DNA from: Carboxylicivirga litoralis
GTDB lineage: Bacteria > Bacteroidota > Bacteroidia > Bacteroidales > Marinilabiliaceae
DNA length: 64,000 nt
Assembly (NCBI RefSeq): GCF_025499605.1
Contig: NZ_JAFMVC010000003.1
Coordinates: 62,001 to 126,000, forward strand
Direction of reading: 5' to 3'
Shown one piece after another: positions 8,698 through 17,252 of the stretch (position 1 is the first letter of the stretch; every line of letters starts with the position of its first letter). Both the position numbers and the translations under genes were made by a program. The notes beneath the pieces are model-generated. The model saw only the letters and a list, made by a program, of their open reading frames with translations. It was not told where the DNA came from and searched no databases.

Positions 8698-10035
8698 ATG
8701 AAAGGTTTCAAACTATTCTTTAAATGGCTAGGGATTATCCTTGCTGTAACCCTTATTACAAGCGGCTTTATTCTTTATCCACTGTTACGTGGCGCCACCG
8801 GTTATACAGCCAAAATGCTGTGTTCGGGTGTTTTTGTAGAAGGCTTGTCTCAACAACAAGTTGAACTAAGGGAGTTAACAGCCTTTCCATTTAATAAAGT
8901 GGTCAGTAGGGTTGATATTGAAACCAAATCTGTTAAAAGTGCCATATTCGGGTTGGTTTCGCAGAAGGCTGTTTTCGAAGATGAAATAGGTGCAACCTTA
9001 TACCCGGATGGTTATAAAAGTATTGAAGGGCGAATAGCTTTGCCTCGTCCAAATAATGATACATTACTATGGCCACAGGGAAGTATGCTTACTGATACTT
9101 TGCCTCAGGGTGTCGATGTCGAAGGTCTGAGTCGTTTTGTAGATGAACAGTTTATTGCAACTTCAAGGGCTGTAGTGATTGTGAAAGATGGACAGCTGAT
9201 ACTCGAGAAATATGCTGAAGGTATTAGTGAATTTACCCCATTGCTAGGTTGGAGCATGACAAAAACCATCACCGCTGCTTTAACCGGAATACTCGTTAAA
9301 GATGGCAAACTGGATATTGAAAAAAGTGCACTGCTCGAGAAATGGAAAGATGACGAACGTCGTGACATAACACTTAATAACCTATTACAGATGAGCAGCG
9401 GATTAGAATGGAACGAAGACTATTCAAAAACCAGTCTCACCGACGTGTCGAAGATGCTCTATGTTGAAAGTGATATGTTTGATTTTGCATCATCGCCTAA
9501 ATTGGCTTCAAGCCCCGATGCCGTTTGGCAATACTCATCCGGTACTACCAACATCATTTCCGGCATTTTGCATTCTTGCTTCGATGACTATCAAAGTTAT
9601 TATCAGTTTCCACAAAAGGCTTTGTTTAACAAGTTGGGGATGATGCATAGTTATATCGAAACGGATGCCACCGGAACATTCGTGGGCTCATCCTACGGCT
9701 ATTGCTCGGCTCGTGATTGGGCAAGGTTAGGTATGTTATATCTATACGATGGAAATTGGTTTGGTGAACAGATTTTACCTGAGTGGTGGGTTGAATATAG
9801 TACAACTCCAGCCATTAGTTCCAACGGAAAATATGGGGTGCAGATATGGCTTAATGCCTCTCAAATTCACATGCCCCATATGCCTGCTGATGTCTATTTT
9901 CTAAATGGTTATCGTGGGCAACGTGTTGCTATTATCCCTTCCAAAAATATGGTAGTTGCTTGCTTAAACTCATCGCCTCATGGTGTGGATTATAACTTCT
10001 ATTTAAGTGAAATGATGAAATTTATATCCGAATAG
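8698..10035 (+). CDS. Membrane-anchored serine hydrolase, beta-lactamase/class C family
   Basis: 445 residues with one N-terminal membrane helix (about 10-30) as anchor or uncleaved signal. The penicillin-binding/class C fold motifs are visible: SxxK as S186-M-T-K189 in GWSMTKTITAALTG, Y279-S-S-G as the YxN-like motif, and NGYRGQRVAIIP near the C-terminus in place of the KTG strand. The ORF starts 73 bp after mgtE. Relatives are esterases, D-aminopeptidases or amide hydrolases rather than resistance enzymes. The substrate cannot be inferred. Confidence 0.85.
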   Translation: MKGFKLFFKWLGIILAVTLITSGFILYPLLRGATGYTAKMLCSGVFVEGLSQQQVELRELTAFPFNKVVSRVDIETKSVKSAIFGLVSQKAVFEDEIGATLYPDGYKSIEGRIALPRPNNDTLLWPQGSMLTDTLPQGVDVEGLSRFVDEQFIATSRAVVIVKDGQLILEKYAEGISEFTPLLGWSMTKTITAALTGILVKDGKLDIEKSALLEKWKDDERRDITLNNLLQMSSGLEWNEDYSKTSLTDVSKMLYVESDMFDFASSPKLASSPDAVWQYSSGTTNIISGILHSCFDDYQSYYQFPQKALFNKLGMMHSYIETDATGTFVGSSYGYCSARDWARLGMLYLYDGNWFGEQILPEWWVEYSTTPAISSNGKYGVQIWLNASQIHMPHMPADVYFLNGYRGQRVAIIPSKNMVVACLNSSPHGVDYNFYLSEMMKFISE

Positions 10036-10057
10036 AGCTTTTAACCACTTCTAAAAA

Positions 10058-10092
10058 AAGCTACTAGTTACCAGCTTTTAGCTAATGCTCTA
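10058..10092. repeat. Degenerate heptad array, AGCT type (copy 1)
   Basis: Five 7-bp units in register: aagctac, tagttac, cagcttt, tagctaa, tgctcta. The shared core is nAGCTnn. It lies in the spacer between the serine hydrolase and the LiaF-like gene. Related arrays are at 14000, 17219 and 25717. Confidence 0.5.
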
Positions 10093-10097
10093 AGGCG

Positions 10098-10121
10098 CTC
10101 CCTGAGCGGAGTCGAAGGGAG
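10098..10121. repeat. Short palindromic intergenic repeat
   Basis: CTCCCT and AGGGAG arms enclose GAGCGGAGTCGA. From memory, this CCCTGAGCGGAGTCGAAGGG-type unit recurs between genes in many Bacteroidota genomes. It does not resemble a terminator because no T-run follows. Confidence 0.45.
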
Positions 10122-10281
10122 TTTAATTGTTAGATTATTGGATATTGCGCATGGGATACTTGGTATAACTTTTTCGCAACTCATCGTCCTTATTCCGCAA
10201 TTCGCCGAATTTGTGTTTTAAGTGATTGGTTCTAGCCTTACTTTAGCATCATATTTAGTAAAAACTTAAAATAATATAGTG

Positions 10282-10983
10282 ATGAATAAGGTAAGAAATC
10301 ATAACAAGCGAGGATTTTTAGGCGCGTTTTTAATTATTATGGGAGCTATTTTATTGTTGGGCAATCTTGGTTATTTGCCGTATCAAATAACCGATGTCAT
10401 TTTCAGATGGCCAATGATTTTAATAGCAATAGGGGTGTTTAACCTGATTCGGAAACAATATTCAGCAGCTATTGTAACATTAGCCATAGGGGGTGTTTTT
10501 TTGGCACCGCATATTGTCGAAGGGCTAAGTTTCAGAGATATCTTTAAATTTTGGCCGGCCTTTCTCATTTTGGCTGGAGTAACGTTTTATTTTAAACGTA
10601 AAGAGGTTATGCCGATGCATCGGACTGCAACTAACTCAGATGAAGTTATAGATGAAGTGGATATTTTTGGAGGTGGCACAACCCAGGTTGAATCCAATAA
10701 CTTTAAGGGAGGTAAGATAACTGCAATTTTTGGAGGTGGCGAGATTTATATGGATCGCTGTAAATTATCACCCGAAGGCGCTGTTTTGGACATTGCCATG
10801 GTGTTTGGCGGTTCTAAAATTATTGTTCCGCGCGATTGGAATGTAAAAACTGAGGTTGTTTCTATTTTCGGTGGTTTTGCCGATAAGCGGAATTTCTTCT
10901 CCGAAACACCCAATGATCCATCTAAAACACTTATTATTAAAGGAGTTGCTATTTTTGGAGGTGGTGAAATCAGAAGCATTTAA
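10282..10983 (+). CDS. LiaF-like membrane protein with C-terminal beta-strand domain
   Basis: 233 residues from the ATG at 10282 (a GTG codon lies directly before it). Four N-terminal hydrophobic helices (to about residue 110) form the LiaI/LiaF-type transmembrane region. The C-terminal half carries three repeated IFGGG(T/E) strands, as in cell-wall-active-antibiotic-response proteins. It sits 52 bp before a LytS-like kinase and its LytTR regulator. LiaF-type proteins modulate a partner kinase in envelope-stress systems; a similar link here is inferred from gene order. Confidence 0.8.
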   Translation: MNKVRNHNKRGFLGAFLIIMGAILLLGNLGYLPYQITDVIFRWPMILIAIGVFNLIRKQYSAAIVTLAIGGVFLAPHIVEGLSFRDIFKFWPAFLILAGVTFYFKRKEVMPMHRTATNSDEVIDEVDIFGGGTTQVESNNFKGGKITAIFGGGEIYMDRCKLSPEGAVLDIAMVFGGSKIIVPRDWNVKTEVVSIFGGFADKRNFFSETPNDPSKTLIIKGVAIFGGGEIRSI

Positions 10984-10997
10984 TAAGGGTTAATGTC

Positions 10998-11032
10998 AAT
11001 TAATCATTAACCATTACTCATTAACCATTAAA
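10998..11032. repeat. Heptad array, CATTAAC type
   Basis: Five 7-bp units in register: aattaat, cattaac, cattact, cattaac, cattaaa. The array ends 3 nt before the ATG of the LytS-like kinase, so it would form most of its 5' leader. Confidence 0.55.
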
Positions 11033-11035
11033 ACC

Positions 11036-12088
11036 ATGAACCATCCCATTGTTTCCGAATTTCGCATATTCAAACTTTATGCGCTCATATGGCTGATTGT
11101 TTGCACCGTTCATGCTACTATAAATGTCATTATTTATGAATTGCCCATTGAGTTGGCCATTATCGACAGCTTAACCTTCAATGTGTTGATGTTTTTTTTG
11201 GGCTTGAGCATTTGGTTTCCTATCGTTTATAGCGATCGTACAAAAGGACAACTTAATGTTGTCATGCAGATAGTGCTCGTAGGGATCATCATTGTTTTTA
11301 TTTGGCTGTTTTTAGGATATCAGTTTCTGGAGCTCATTTTTTCAGAAGACATCATCAACCAGCTTTTCGATAGAAACGGACTGATAATACGAGCTACAGT
11401 TGGTGGGCTTATCTTCATGATTTTTGTGATGATTTATTACATGTTCAATTTTTATAATGAGTTGGAGGAGAAAAATCGTCAGCATGAAAGCATGAACCGT
11501 TTGCTGCGAGAAACGGAACTGAATGCATTAAAATCACAACTGAATCCGCATTTTCTTTTTAATAGTCTAAATAGTGTGAGTTCGCTGACTATTAGCGAGC
11601 CCGATGCAGCGCGAACGATGATTAATAAGCTATCGGAGTTTATGCGTTACTCGCTGAGGAAAAACGAGGACGCCTTGTTGTCACTTCGTGAAGAATTAAA
11701 GAACATAGCCCGTTATTTAGAGATTGAGAAAGTGCGTTTTGGTGATCGTCTGTTGTGTGAGCTGGATATTCCTGATGAATGCAAAGATATGAAGGTGCCA
11801 GTCTTGATCCTTCAGCCTATTTTTGAGAATGCTATCAAGCACGGTGTTTACGAAAGTATTGAACCGGTTAAAATACGCACCTTTTGCCGAATGGTTGATA
11901 ATAGCTTGGAGATAAGTATTATTAATAATTTTGAGGAAGGTGCTGCTCAGCAAAAAGGAGCAGGTGTTGGTTTGGCTAATGTACGTAATCGCCTGCAATT
12001 GATTTATAACCGCAACGATTTGTTGACAATTAATCAAGAGAATCACTATTTTGAAGTGATTATACGCTTGCCACAGTTAAGCAACTGA
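11036..12088 (+). CDS. LytS/YehU-type sensor histidine kinase
   Basis: 350 residues. Four N-terminal TM helices occupy about residues 15-140. A short coiled coil follows, then the His_kinase motif LKSQLNPHFLFNSLNSV with the phosphoacceptor His, and a GHKL ATPase with PVLILQPIFENAIKHGV (N-box) and GVGLANVRNRLQLIY (G-box). No extracellular sensor domain is present, so sensing is probably within the membrane, possibly through the LiaF-like neighbour. The regulator gene follows 35 bp downstream. Confidence 0.92.
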   Translation: MNHPIVSEFRIFKLYALIWLIVCTVHATINVIIYELPIELAIIDSLTFNVLMFFLGLSIWFPIVYSDRTKGQLNVVMQIVLVGIIIVFIWLFLGYQFLELIFSEDIINQLFDRNGLIIRATVGGLIFMIFVMIYYMFNFYNELEEKNRQHESMNRLLRETELNALKSQLNPHFLFNSLNSVSSLTISEPDAARTMINKLSEFMRYSLRKNEDALLSLREELKNIARYLEIEKVRFGDRLLCELDIPDECKDMKVPVLILQPIFENAIKHGVYESIEPVKIRTFCRMVDNSLEISIINNFEEGAAQQKGAGVGLANVRNRLQLIYNRNDLLTINQENHYFEVIIRLPQLSN

Positions 12089-12123
12089 ACGTGATATTTC
12101 TGCCCTTAAACAGACTACTTTCA

Positions 12124-12867
12124 ATGAAATACAAAGCACTAATCATCGACGATGAACCACCGGCAAGAAGCATTATTCGAGCCTATCTGAAGAAGCATGA
12201 AACAATTGAAGTTGTTGAAGAATGCGCCAATGGATTCGAAGCTATAAAAGCCATCAAAGAACATCGGCCACAAATTCTTTTTCTTGATATTCAGATGCCC
12301 AAGGTAACCGGTCTGGAACTGCTGGAAGTGATTGATGAGCCTTTACAGGTAGTGTTTACAACCGCCTATGACCAATATGCCTTAAAAGCTTTTGAACTCA
12401 ATGCAATTGATTATTTGTTGAAGCCATTCGATGAAAAGCGCTTCGATAGCGCAGTTCAAAAAGTATTAGATAAGTTACAATCGGGAGATTATTCAAATCA
12501 GATTCAGATTGAGCAAATGCAGCAAAGTAAGCAGGAGAAGCTGGATCGAATTGTGGTTAAAAAAGGGACTATACTGACTGTGGTCGATTTACAGAACTTG
12601 CTTTACCTTGAAGCACAAGACGATTATGTAATGCTTTATACTGAAACGGGCAATTACCTTAAGTCGAAAACGATGAAATACTTCGAGGAGCACCTGCCGT
12701 CGGAGCAGTTTATTCGCATTCATCGCAGTTATATTGTGAATGCATCAAAAATTAAAGGGTTGGAACCATACGACAAAGATACATATAAGGCTATACTTAA
12801 TCCGGACTGTAAGCTCAAAGTAAGCCGCACTGGCTATAAGAAGCTTAAGGAGCATATGGATTTTTAA
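12124..12867 (+). CDS. LytTR-family response regulator
   Basis: 247 residues from the ATG at 12124 (MKYKALIIDDEPPARS). A GTG 33 bp upstream is in frame but would add a hydrophobic tail ahead of the receiver fold. The receiver has the DD pair and phosphoacceptor Asp in LFLDIQMPKVTG, plus the switch Thr (FTTAYD) and Lys (YLLKPF). The C-terminal LytTR DNA-binding domain starts at about residue 145 (RIVVKKGTILTVVDL). It pairs with the kinase directly upstream. Targets are unknown; the upstream LiaF-like gene is a plausible one. Confidence 0.93.
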   Translation: MKYKALIIDDEPPARSIIRAYLKKHETIEVVEECANGFEAIKAIKEHRPQILFLDIQMPKVTGLELLEVIDEPLQVVFTTAYDQYALKAFELNAIDYLLKPFDEKRFDSAVQKVLDKLQSGDYSNQIQIEQMQQSKQEKLDRIVVKKGTILTVVDLQNLLYLEAQDDYVMLYTETGNYLKSKTMKYFEEHLPSEQFIRIHRSYIVNASKIKGLEPYDKDTYKAILNPDCKLKVSRTGYKKLKEHMDF

Positions 12868-12993
12868 TACCCTGGACATTGGATGCACAAAAAAGAACAA
12901 AGACAAAAAAGTGTTTAGTACGATGACCATCTTCCTGTTTTTTCGTGAGAATAAGGGGAAGTGCCGCCCCAAAGGTGCGTGGATGGGTTAATA

Positions 12994-13028
12994 AATCTTA
13001 AGTCTTTTGTCTTGACTCTTGCATCTTA
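12994..13028. repeat. Heptad array, TCTT type (copy 1)
   Basis: Five 7-bp units in register: aatctta, agtcttt, tgtcttg, actcttg, catctta. Core nnTCTTn. It runs up to the ribF start region and includes a TTG placed correctly for a -33 element. Confidence 0.6.
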
Positions 13029-13041
13029 AATGGTATTTTTG
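13012..13041 (+). promoter_or_regulatory. Candidate ribF promoter (TTG - 19 nt - TATTTTTG)
   Basis: TTG at 13012-13014 and TATTTTTG at 13034-13041 are 19 nt apart, fitting the Bacteroidota -33/-7 pattern. The -7 box lies inside the first codons of the longest ribF frame, which favours the GTG start at 13057 if this promoter is real. Confidence 0.4.
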
Positions 13042-13986
13042 CGAAAAATAATTTCTGTGAAAGTACATTCCGATTTTTCCACATTTAAAGCCCATAAGCC
13101 CGTTATCACCATAGGCATGTTCGATGGCGTTCATTCAGGTCATCGTGTGTTATTGGGGCAATTAACCGATAAAGCTGAAGCGGTTGGTGGCGAATCGGTG
13201 GTTATCACGTTCTGGCCGCACCCACGAATGGTGTTAAAACAAGATGCTGATAAACTGCGTTTCCTGACTTCGCCTGAAGAGCGGACTAAATTGTTTGGAC
13301 AGCTGGGCATCGATCACCTCGTCCTAATCCCTTTTTCTTTGGAGTTGGCTAACCTGACAGCCGAAGAGTTTATTCAGCAGATATTGATTGACAAACTCAA
13401 TATCCATCATTTGATGGTGGGCTACAATCATCGATTTGGCAAAGGTCGCCAGCACAGTTATGAAGAGTATCAGGCTTTTGCACAACAATACAATTTTTCC
13501 ATCTCAATGGTGGAAGCGGTGCTGACAGATGGCATGCAAACCAGCTCAACTGATATACGCAACCATTTGTTGGCTGGCGAAATGAAAGCGGCCAACCGAA
13601 TATTGGGTTATGAATATACTGTTACGGGTCGTGTGGTTGGTGGTCAGCAGTTGGGACGACGTATTGGCTACCCTACAGCCAATGTTGAGGTGGAAGAGCC
13701 TCATAAACTGATACCACCCGATGGTGTTTATGCGGTTAAAGTTCGTGTGGAAGGTAAGCGCTATGGCGGCATGCTTAATATCGGTTTTCGCCCAACAGTT
13801 AGTCACAATGTGGATCATCGTTCGTTAGAAGTGCATATATTTGACTTTAACAAAGATATTTACTCCGAAGAAATTGAATTGGAGTTTATCCAACGTGTAC
13901 GCGATGAGCAAAAGTTTGCCAATGTGGATGAATTGAAGGCTCAGCTAAAAAAGGATGAAGAAACCATTCGGGCTATTGTTGCATAA
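13030..13986 (+). CDS. ribF: Bifunctional riboflavin kinase / FAD synthetase RibF
   Basis: 318 residues from the ATG at 13030. The N-terminal nucleotidyltransferase domain (about 20-170) has the HxGH-type site in GMFDGVHSGHR and SSTDIRNHLLAGEM. The C-terminal riboflavin kinase domain (about 185-310) has GRRIGYPTANV and DGVYAVKV. It makes FMN and then FAD from riboflavin and ATP in the cytosol. A GTG at 13057 (V-K-V-H-S-D) is an alternative start that resembles relatives better and lies downstream of a candidate -7 box. Confidence 0.95.
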   Translation: MVFLRKIISVKVHSDFSTFKAHKPVITIGMFDGVHSGHRVLLGQLTDKAEAVGGESVVITFWPHPRMVLKQDADKLRFLTSPEERTKLFGQLGIDHLVLIPFSLELANLTAEEFIQQILIDKLNIHHLMVGYNHRFGKGRQHSYEEYQAFAQQYNFSISMVEAVLTDGMQTSSTDIRNHLLAGEMKAANRILGYEYTVTGRVVGGQQLGRRIGYPTANVEVEEPHKLIPPDGVYAVKVRVEGKRYGGMLNIGFRPTVSHNVDHRSLEVHIFDFNKDIYSEEIELEFIQRVRDEQKFANVDELKAQLKKDEETIRAIVA

Positions 13987-13999
13987 GGCTTTTTGTAAA

Positions 14000-14034
14000 A
14001 GGCTACTAGCTACAAGCTATCAGCTGTTGGCTTT
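14000..14034. repeat. Heptad array, AGCT type (copy 2)
   Basis: Five 7-bp units in perfect register: aggctac, tagctac, aagctat, cagctgt, tggcttt. It lies 14 nt after the ribF stop, upstream of ahcY. Confidence 0.6.
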
Positions 14035-14055
14035 CAAACATTTTTACTACTTTTG
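14027..14055 (+). promoter_or_regulatory. Candidate ahcY promoter (TTG - 18 nt - TACTTTTG)
   Basis: TACTTTTG at 14048-14055 matches TAnnTTTG. A TTG at 14027-14029 lies 18 nt upstream, close to the usual -33 spacing. The -33 element falls inside the heptad array. The leader to the ahcY ATG would be about 40 nt. Confidence 0.4.
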
Positions 14056-14099
14056 TAGTCCTTTTTTACATGAAAAACATTTAAAATAAAATAACAGTT

Positions 14100-15503
14100 A
14101 TGGCTGATTATAAAGTAGCTGATCTGAGTCTGGCAGATTACGGAAGGAAAGAGATTTTAATTGCAGAAAAAGAAATGCCAGGTTTGATGGCACTTCGCGC
14201 AAAATATGGGGAAGAGAAACCTTTAAAAGGAGCTCGCATCATGGGTTCGTTACACATGACCATTCAAACGGCTGTGTTGATTGAAACATTGGTTGAGTTG
14301 GGTGCTGATGTGCGTTGGTGTAGTTGTAATATTTACAGTACACAGGATCATGCAGCTGCAGCTATTGCACAGGCTGGTGTACCTGTTTTTGCCTGGAAAG
14401 GTGAGACTCTAGAGGAATACTGGTGGTGTACCGAAAAGGCTTTAAACTTCGGTAATGGCCTTGGCCCTGAAATGATTGTTGATGATGGTGGTGATGCTAC
14501 TTTAATGATTCACAAAGGAGTTGAAGCATTAAGCAAACCTGAAATATTAGACGCAGATTATAGCGGCGAAGGTGAGGATTTCCGCGAGTTGATGGCTTTG
14601 GTGAAACGCACATTTAATGAAGATCCTCAGCGTTGGAAAAACGTGGCTGATGGCATCAAAGGAGTTAGTGAAGAAACAACAACTGGTGTTCACCGTTTGT
14701 ACCAGATGATGGAACGCGGTGAGTTATTATTCCCGGCTATTAACGTAAACGACTCGGTAACAAAGTCGAAGTTTGATAACCTATATGGATGTCGTGAAAG
14801 TTTAGCCGACGGTATCAAGCGTGGTACTGACGTGATGGTAGCCGGTAAAACGGTTGTGGTTTGCGGTTATGGTGACGTTGGTAAAGGCTGTGCGCAAAGT
14901 ATGCGTGGTTTCGGTGCTCGTGTTATCGTTACTGAAATTGACCCAATCTGTGCTTTACAAGCTGCTATGGAAGGTTACGAAGTATCGACTGTTGAAGATG
15001 CCTTAGCTGAAGCAAACATTGTGGTAACAACAACTGGTAACAAGGATGTGATTACTATTGAGCACATGGCGGCTATGAAGGATCAGACTATTGTTTGTAA
15101 CATTGGTCACTTCGATAATGAGATTCAGGTTGAGAAGTTGGAAAATTATCCGGGCATTAAGGAAATCAACATTAAGCCACAGGTAGACCAGTTTGAGTTC
15201 CCTGATGGACACAGCATCATCTTATTATCTCGCGGTCGCTTGGTTAACCTTGGTAATGCAACTGGTCACCCAAGTTTCGTGATGAGTAACTCATTTACTA
15301 ACCAAACTTTAGCGCAAATCGAGATTTGGAAAAACGATTACGAAGTTGGTGTATACACGCTTCCAAAACACTTAGATGAGGAAGTAGCACGTTTGCATCT
15401 TGAGCAATTGGGTGTGAAATTGACTCGTTTAACAGACGAACAGGCAGAATATATTGGCATTAGTCCAGATGGGCCATATAAGCCAGAACATTACAGATAC
15501 TAG
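14100..15503 (+). CDS. ahcY: Adenosylhomocysteinase
   Basis: 467 residues. The family order is complete: substrate domain with [16 protein letters not shown], the [15 protein letters not shown] catalytic region, the NAD-binding glycine motif [15 protein letters not shown], and the C-terminal KPEHYRY that contributes to the neighbouring subunit's cofactor site. It hydrolyses S-adenosylhomocysteine to adenosine and homocysteine, regenerating the substrate for metH (30969) in the methyl cycle. A strong terminator follows. Confidence 0.98.
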   Translation: MADYKVADLSLADYGRKEILIAEKEMPGLMALRAKYGEEKPLKGARIMGSLHMTIQTAVLIETLVELGADVRWCSCNIYSTQDHAAAAIAQAGVPVFAWKGETLEEYWWCTEKALNFGNGLGPEMIVDDGGDATLMIHKGVEALSKPEILDADYSGEGEDFRELMALVKRTFNEDPQRWKNVADGIKGVSEETTTGVHRLYQMMERGELLFPAINVNDSVTKSKFDNLYGCRESLADGIKRGTDVMVAGKTVVVCGYGDVGKGCAQSMRGFGARVIVTEIDPICALQAAMEGYEVSTVEDALAEANIVVTTTGNKDVITIEHMAAMKDQTIVCNIGHFDNEIQVEKLENYPGIKEINIKPQVDQFEFPDGHSIILLSRGRLVNLGNATGHPSFVMSNSFTNQTLAQIEIWKNDYEVGVYTLPKHLDEEVARLHLEQLGVKLTRLTDEQAEYIGISPDGPYKPEHYRY

Positions 15504-15528
15504 AAAGTAGTTGTAGATATATACTTAT

Positions 15529-15568
15529 AGGCCTTAAGGTTTTTAAAAACCTTAAGGCCTTTCTTATT
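15529..15568. terminator. Bidirectional terminator between ahcY and ispD
   Basis: A perfect 32-bp palindrome (15529-15560) with arms AGGCCTTAAGGTTTTT and AAAAACCTTAAGGCCT, followed by TTCTTATT. It separates two convergent genes and can fold on both transcripts. Confidence 0.85.
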
Positions 15569-15588
15569 ATCGCTTTATAATCGTAAAA

Positions 15589-16290
15589 CTAAATTTCTAA
15601 TTCTTCTTCTTCGCTTTCTTCAAAACCTGCTTTAATAAAGGCTTCGGCCAGCACCAAATCAAAAGGTGTGGTAATCTTTATATTTTCGCGATTCCCTGCA
15701 ACAAGATGAATGGTTTTTCCATAAGCCTCCACCACTGACGCATCATCAGTAAAAAGTGAAGTGTACTTCTGGTTATATGCCGGTAATAAGATATCGGAAT
15801 GAAATACTTGTGGGGTTTGTACCAGCTTAATAGTTGAACGGTCAAGCGCTTTACTACATTCATCATCAACCTGGCGAATGGATTCAAAGGCATCAAGCAC
15901 TGGGATAGCATTACCCAGTGCTTTGGCATGATGATAACAACGCTTTAAAGTGTCAGGCGAAACAAAAGGTCGCACCCCATCGTGAACACCTATAAGGGCG
16001 GGTTCTTTAATGAGTGAAAGGCCATTTTTTACACTCTCGAAGCGCGTTGAACCGCCTTTAGCTATTTGGTGATTAACTTGGAATTGATACTCTTTGCAAA
16101 GCTGCTGCCAATAGTCAATCTGACTCTCGGGTAAAACCAGTATGAGCTTTATATGAGCATCAAAATTGTGAAAGGTGTTCATCGTATGCATCAAGACAGG
16201 CAAGTCATTGATGTGTAGGAATTGCTTGGGAATAGAGCTTCCCATACGTGTGCCGCTACCGCCGGCTACAATCACTGCATAGTTTGTCAT
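15589..16290 (-). CDS. ispD: 2-C-methyl-D-erythritol 4-phosphate cytidylyltransferase IspD
   Basis: 233 residues from the ATG at 16290 (MTNYAVIVAGG). An in-frame ATG at 16305 would add five residues. The nucleotide-binding IVAGGSGTRMGSSIPKQF, VHDGVRPFV and the ENIKITTPFDLVLAE C-terminal signature are present. It makes CDP-methylerythritol from CTP and MEP in the non-mevalonate isoprenoid pathway. The C-terminus carries an unusual acidic tail (EESEEEELEI). The window also holds a polyprenyl synthase that would use the pathway's products. Confidence 0.95.
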   Translation of the reverse strand: MTNYAVIVAGGSGTRMGSSIPKQFLHINDLPVLMHTMNTFHNFDAHIKLILVLPESQIDYWQQLCKEYQFQVNHQIAKGGSTRFESVKNGLSLIKEPALIGVHDGVRPFVSPDTLKRCYHHAKALGNAIPVLDAFESIRQVDDECSKALDRSTIKLVQTPQVFHSDILLPAYNQKYTSLFTDDASVVEAYGKTIHLVAGNRENIKITTPFDLVLAEAFIKAGFEESEEEELEI

Positions 16291-16370
16291 TCGTTCATGG
16301 GTCAACGTTTTTAATTTTTTCCCTGCATCAAATTTAAGGTGCTTCCACTAATATCACAAGCATTTGGTTT

Positions 16371-16412
16371 TAGATTTCGTCTTTTGTCTTAAGTCTTGAA
16401 TCTTGATACTTT
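16371..16412. repeat. Heptad array, TCTT type (copy 2)
   Basis: Six 7-bp units in register: tagattt, cgtcttt, tgtctta, agtcttg, aatcttg, atacttt. It closely resembles the array upstream of ribF and lies 48 nt upstream of the DUF2461 gene. Confidence 0.6.
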
Positions 16413-16460
16413 ATCCATCTTATTTTGTATTTTGCATGAACATCACTTAACGCTTATAGT

Positions 16461-17141
16461 ATGATTAACCCAATAGTTTTTGATTTTCTAAGTCAATTGA
16501 AAGCGAATAATAATCGCGATTGGTTTCACGAGAATAAAGCCTTTTATAATGAAGCTAAAGCATCTTTCGAAGCATCAATGCAGCAGTTTATTGATATCGT
16601 TCACGAGGCTGATCCAACAGTGGGCGAATTAACGCCCAAAGAATGTGTGTTCCGCATTTATCGCGATACTCGTTTTGCAAAAGATAAGACACCTTATAAA
16701 ACCAATATGGGTGGATTTGTTGCCAAAGGAGGTCGCAAAAGTTTGCTGGCCGGCTATTATTTGCACGTGGAGCCAGGTGATTGCATGGTGGCTGGCGGCA
16801 GTTATTGTCCTCCATCGGATGTCTTAAAAGCCATTCGTCGTGAGATTTATAATTTTGCGGATGAGTATAAGGCCATCATTTATGATAAGGCATTTACACA
16901 GGTGTTTCCTGAAATGTACGAAGATAAATTAAAGATGGCACCCAAAGGATTTCCGAAGGATTTTGAAGACATTGAGCTACTTAAATACAAATCTTTTGCT
17001 CCCGTTCATGCAGCTACTGATGAAGAAATGATGGGGGGCAAAGCCGTGAATCATATTCGCCATATTATTCATACACTGGAGCCCCACAATACCTTTATCA
17101 ACCGTGGCATCACGGCCGAGGAAGATGAAATAATATTATAG
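16461..17141 (+). CDS. DUF2461 (TIGR02453-type) protein
   Basis: 226 residues, the usual size for this family. Marker segments are FLSQLKANNNRDWFHENK at the N-terminus, VFRIYRDTRFAKDKTPYKTN in the middle and GGKAVNHIRHIIHTLEPH near the C-terminus. No signal peptide or membrane helix is present, so it is cytosolic. The family is widespread in Bacteroidota and other phyla; its function is not established. It is a single gene between ispD (divergent) and the LarC1-like gene. Confidence 0.85.
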   Translation: MINPIVFDFLSQLKANNNRDWFHENKAFYNEAKASFEASMQQFIDIVHEADPTVGELTPKECVFRIYRDTRFAKDKTPYKTNMGGFVAKGGRKSLLAGYYLHVEPGDCMVAGGSYCPPSDVLKAIRREIYNFADEYKAIIYDKAFTQVFPEMYEDKLKMAPKGFPKDFEDIELLKYKSFAPVHAATDEEMMGGKAVNHIRHIIHTLEPHNTFINRGITAEEDEIIL

Positions 17142-17178
17142 GTCAGAAGGTGTTGAGGTCGTTAGGTCATTAGAATGC
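17139..17178. repeat. Degenerate octad array (GGTC type)
   Basis: Units with 8-bp period overlapping the DUF2461 stop: taggtcag, aaggtgtt, gaggtcgt, taggtcat, tagaatgc. Similar in style to the 7-bp arrays. Confidence 0.4.
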
Positions 17179-17218
17179 ATGAGTATTATTTCTAACCTCT
17201 AAAGATAAAACAAGTCAT

Positions 17219-17246
17219 CGGCTTACAGCTGATAGCTAATAGCTTT
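17219..17246. repeat. Heptad array, AGCT type (copy 3)
   Basis: Four 7-bp units in register: cggctta, cagctga, tagctaa, tagcttt. The array ends 6 nt before the ATG of the LarC1-like gene. Confidence 0.6.
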
Positions 17247-17252
17247 TAAATT

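Noticed and set aside
15003-15212. Minus-strand frame inside ahcY
   Set aside because: Antisense to conserved adenosylhomocysteinase sequence and without start-site support.
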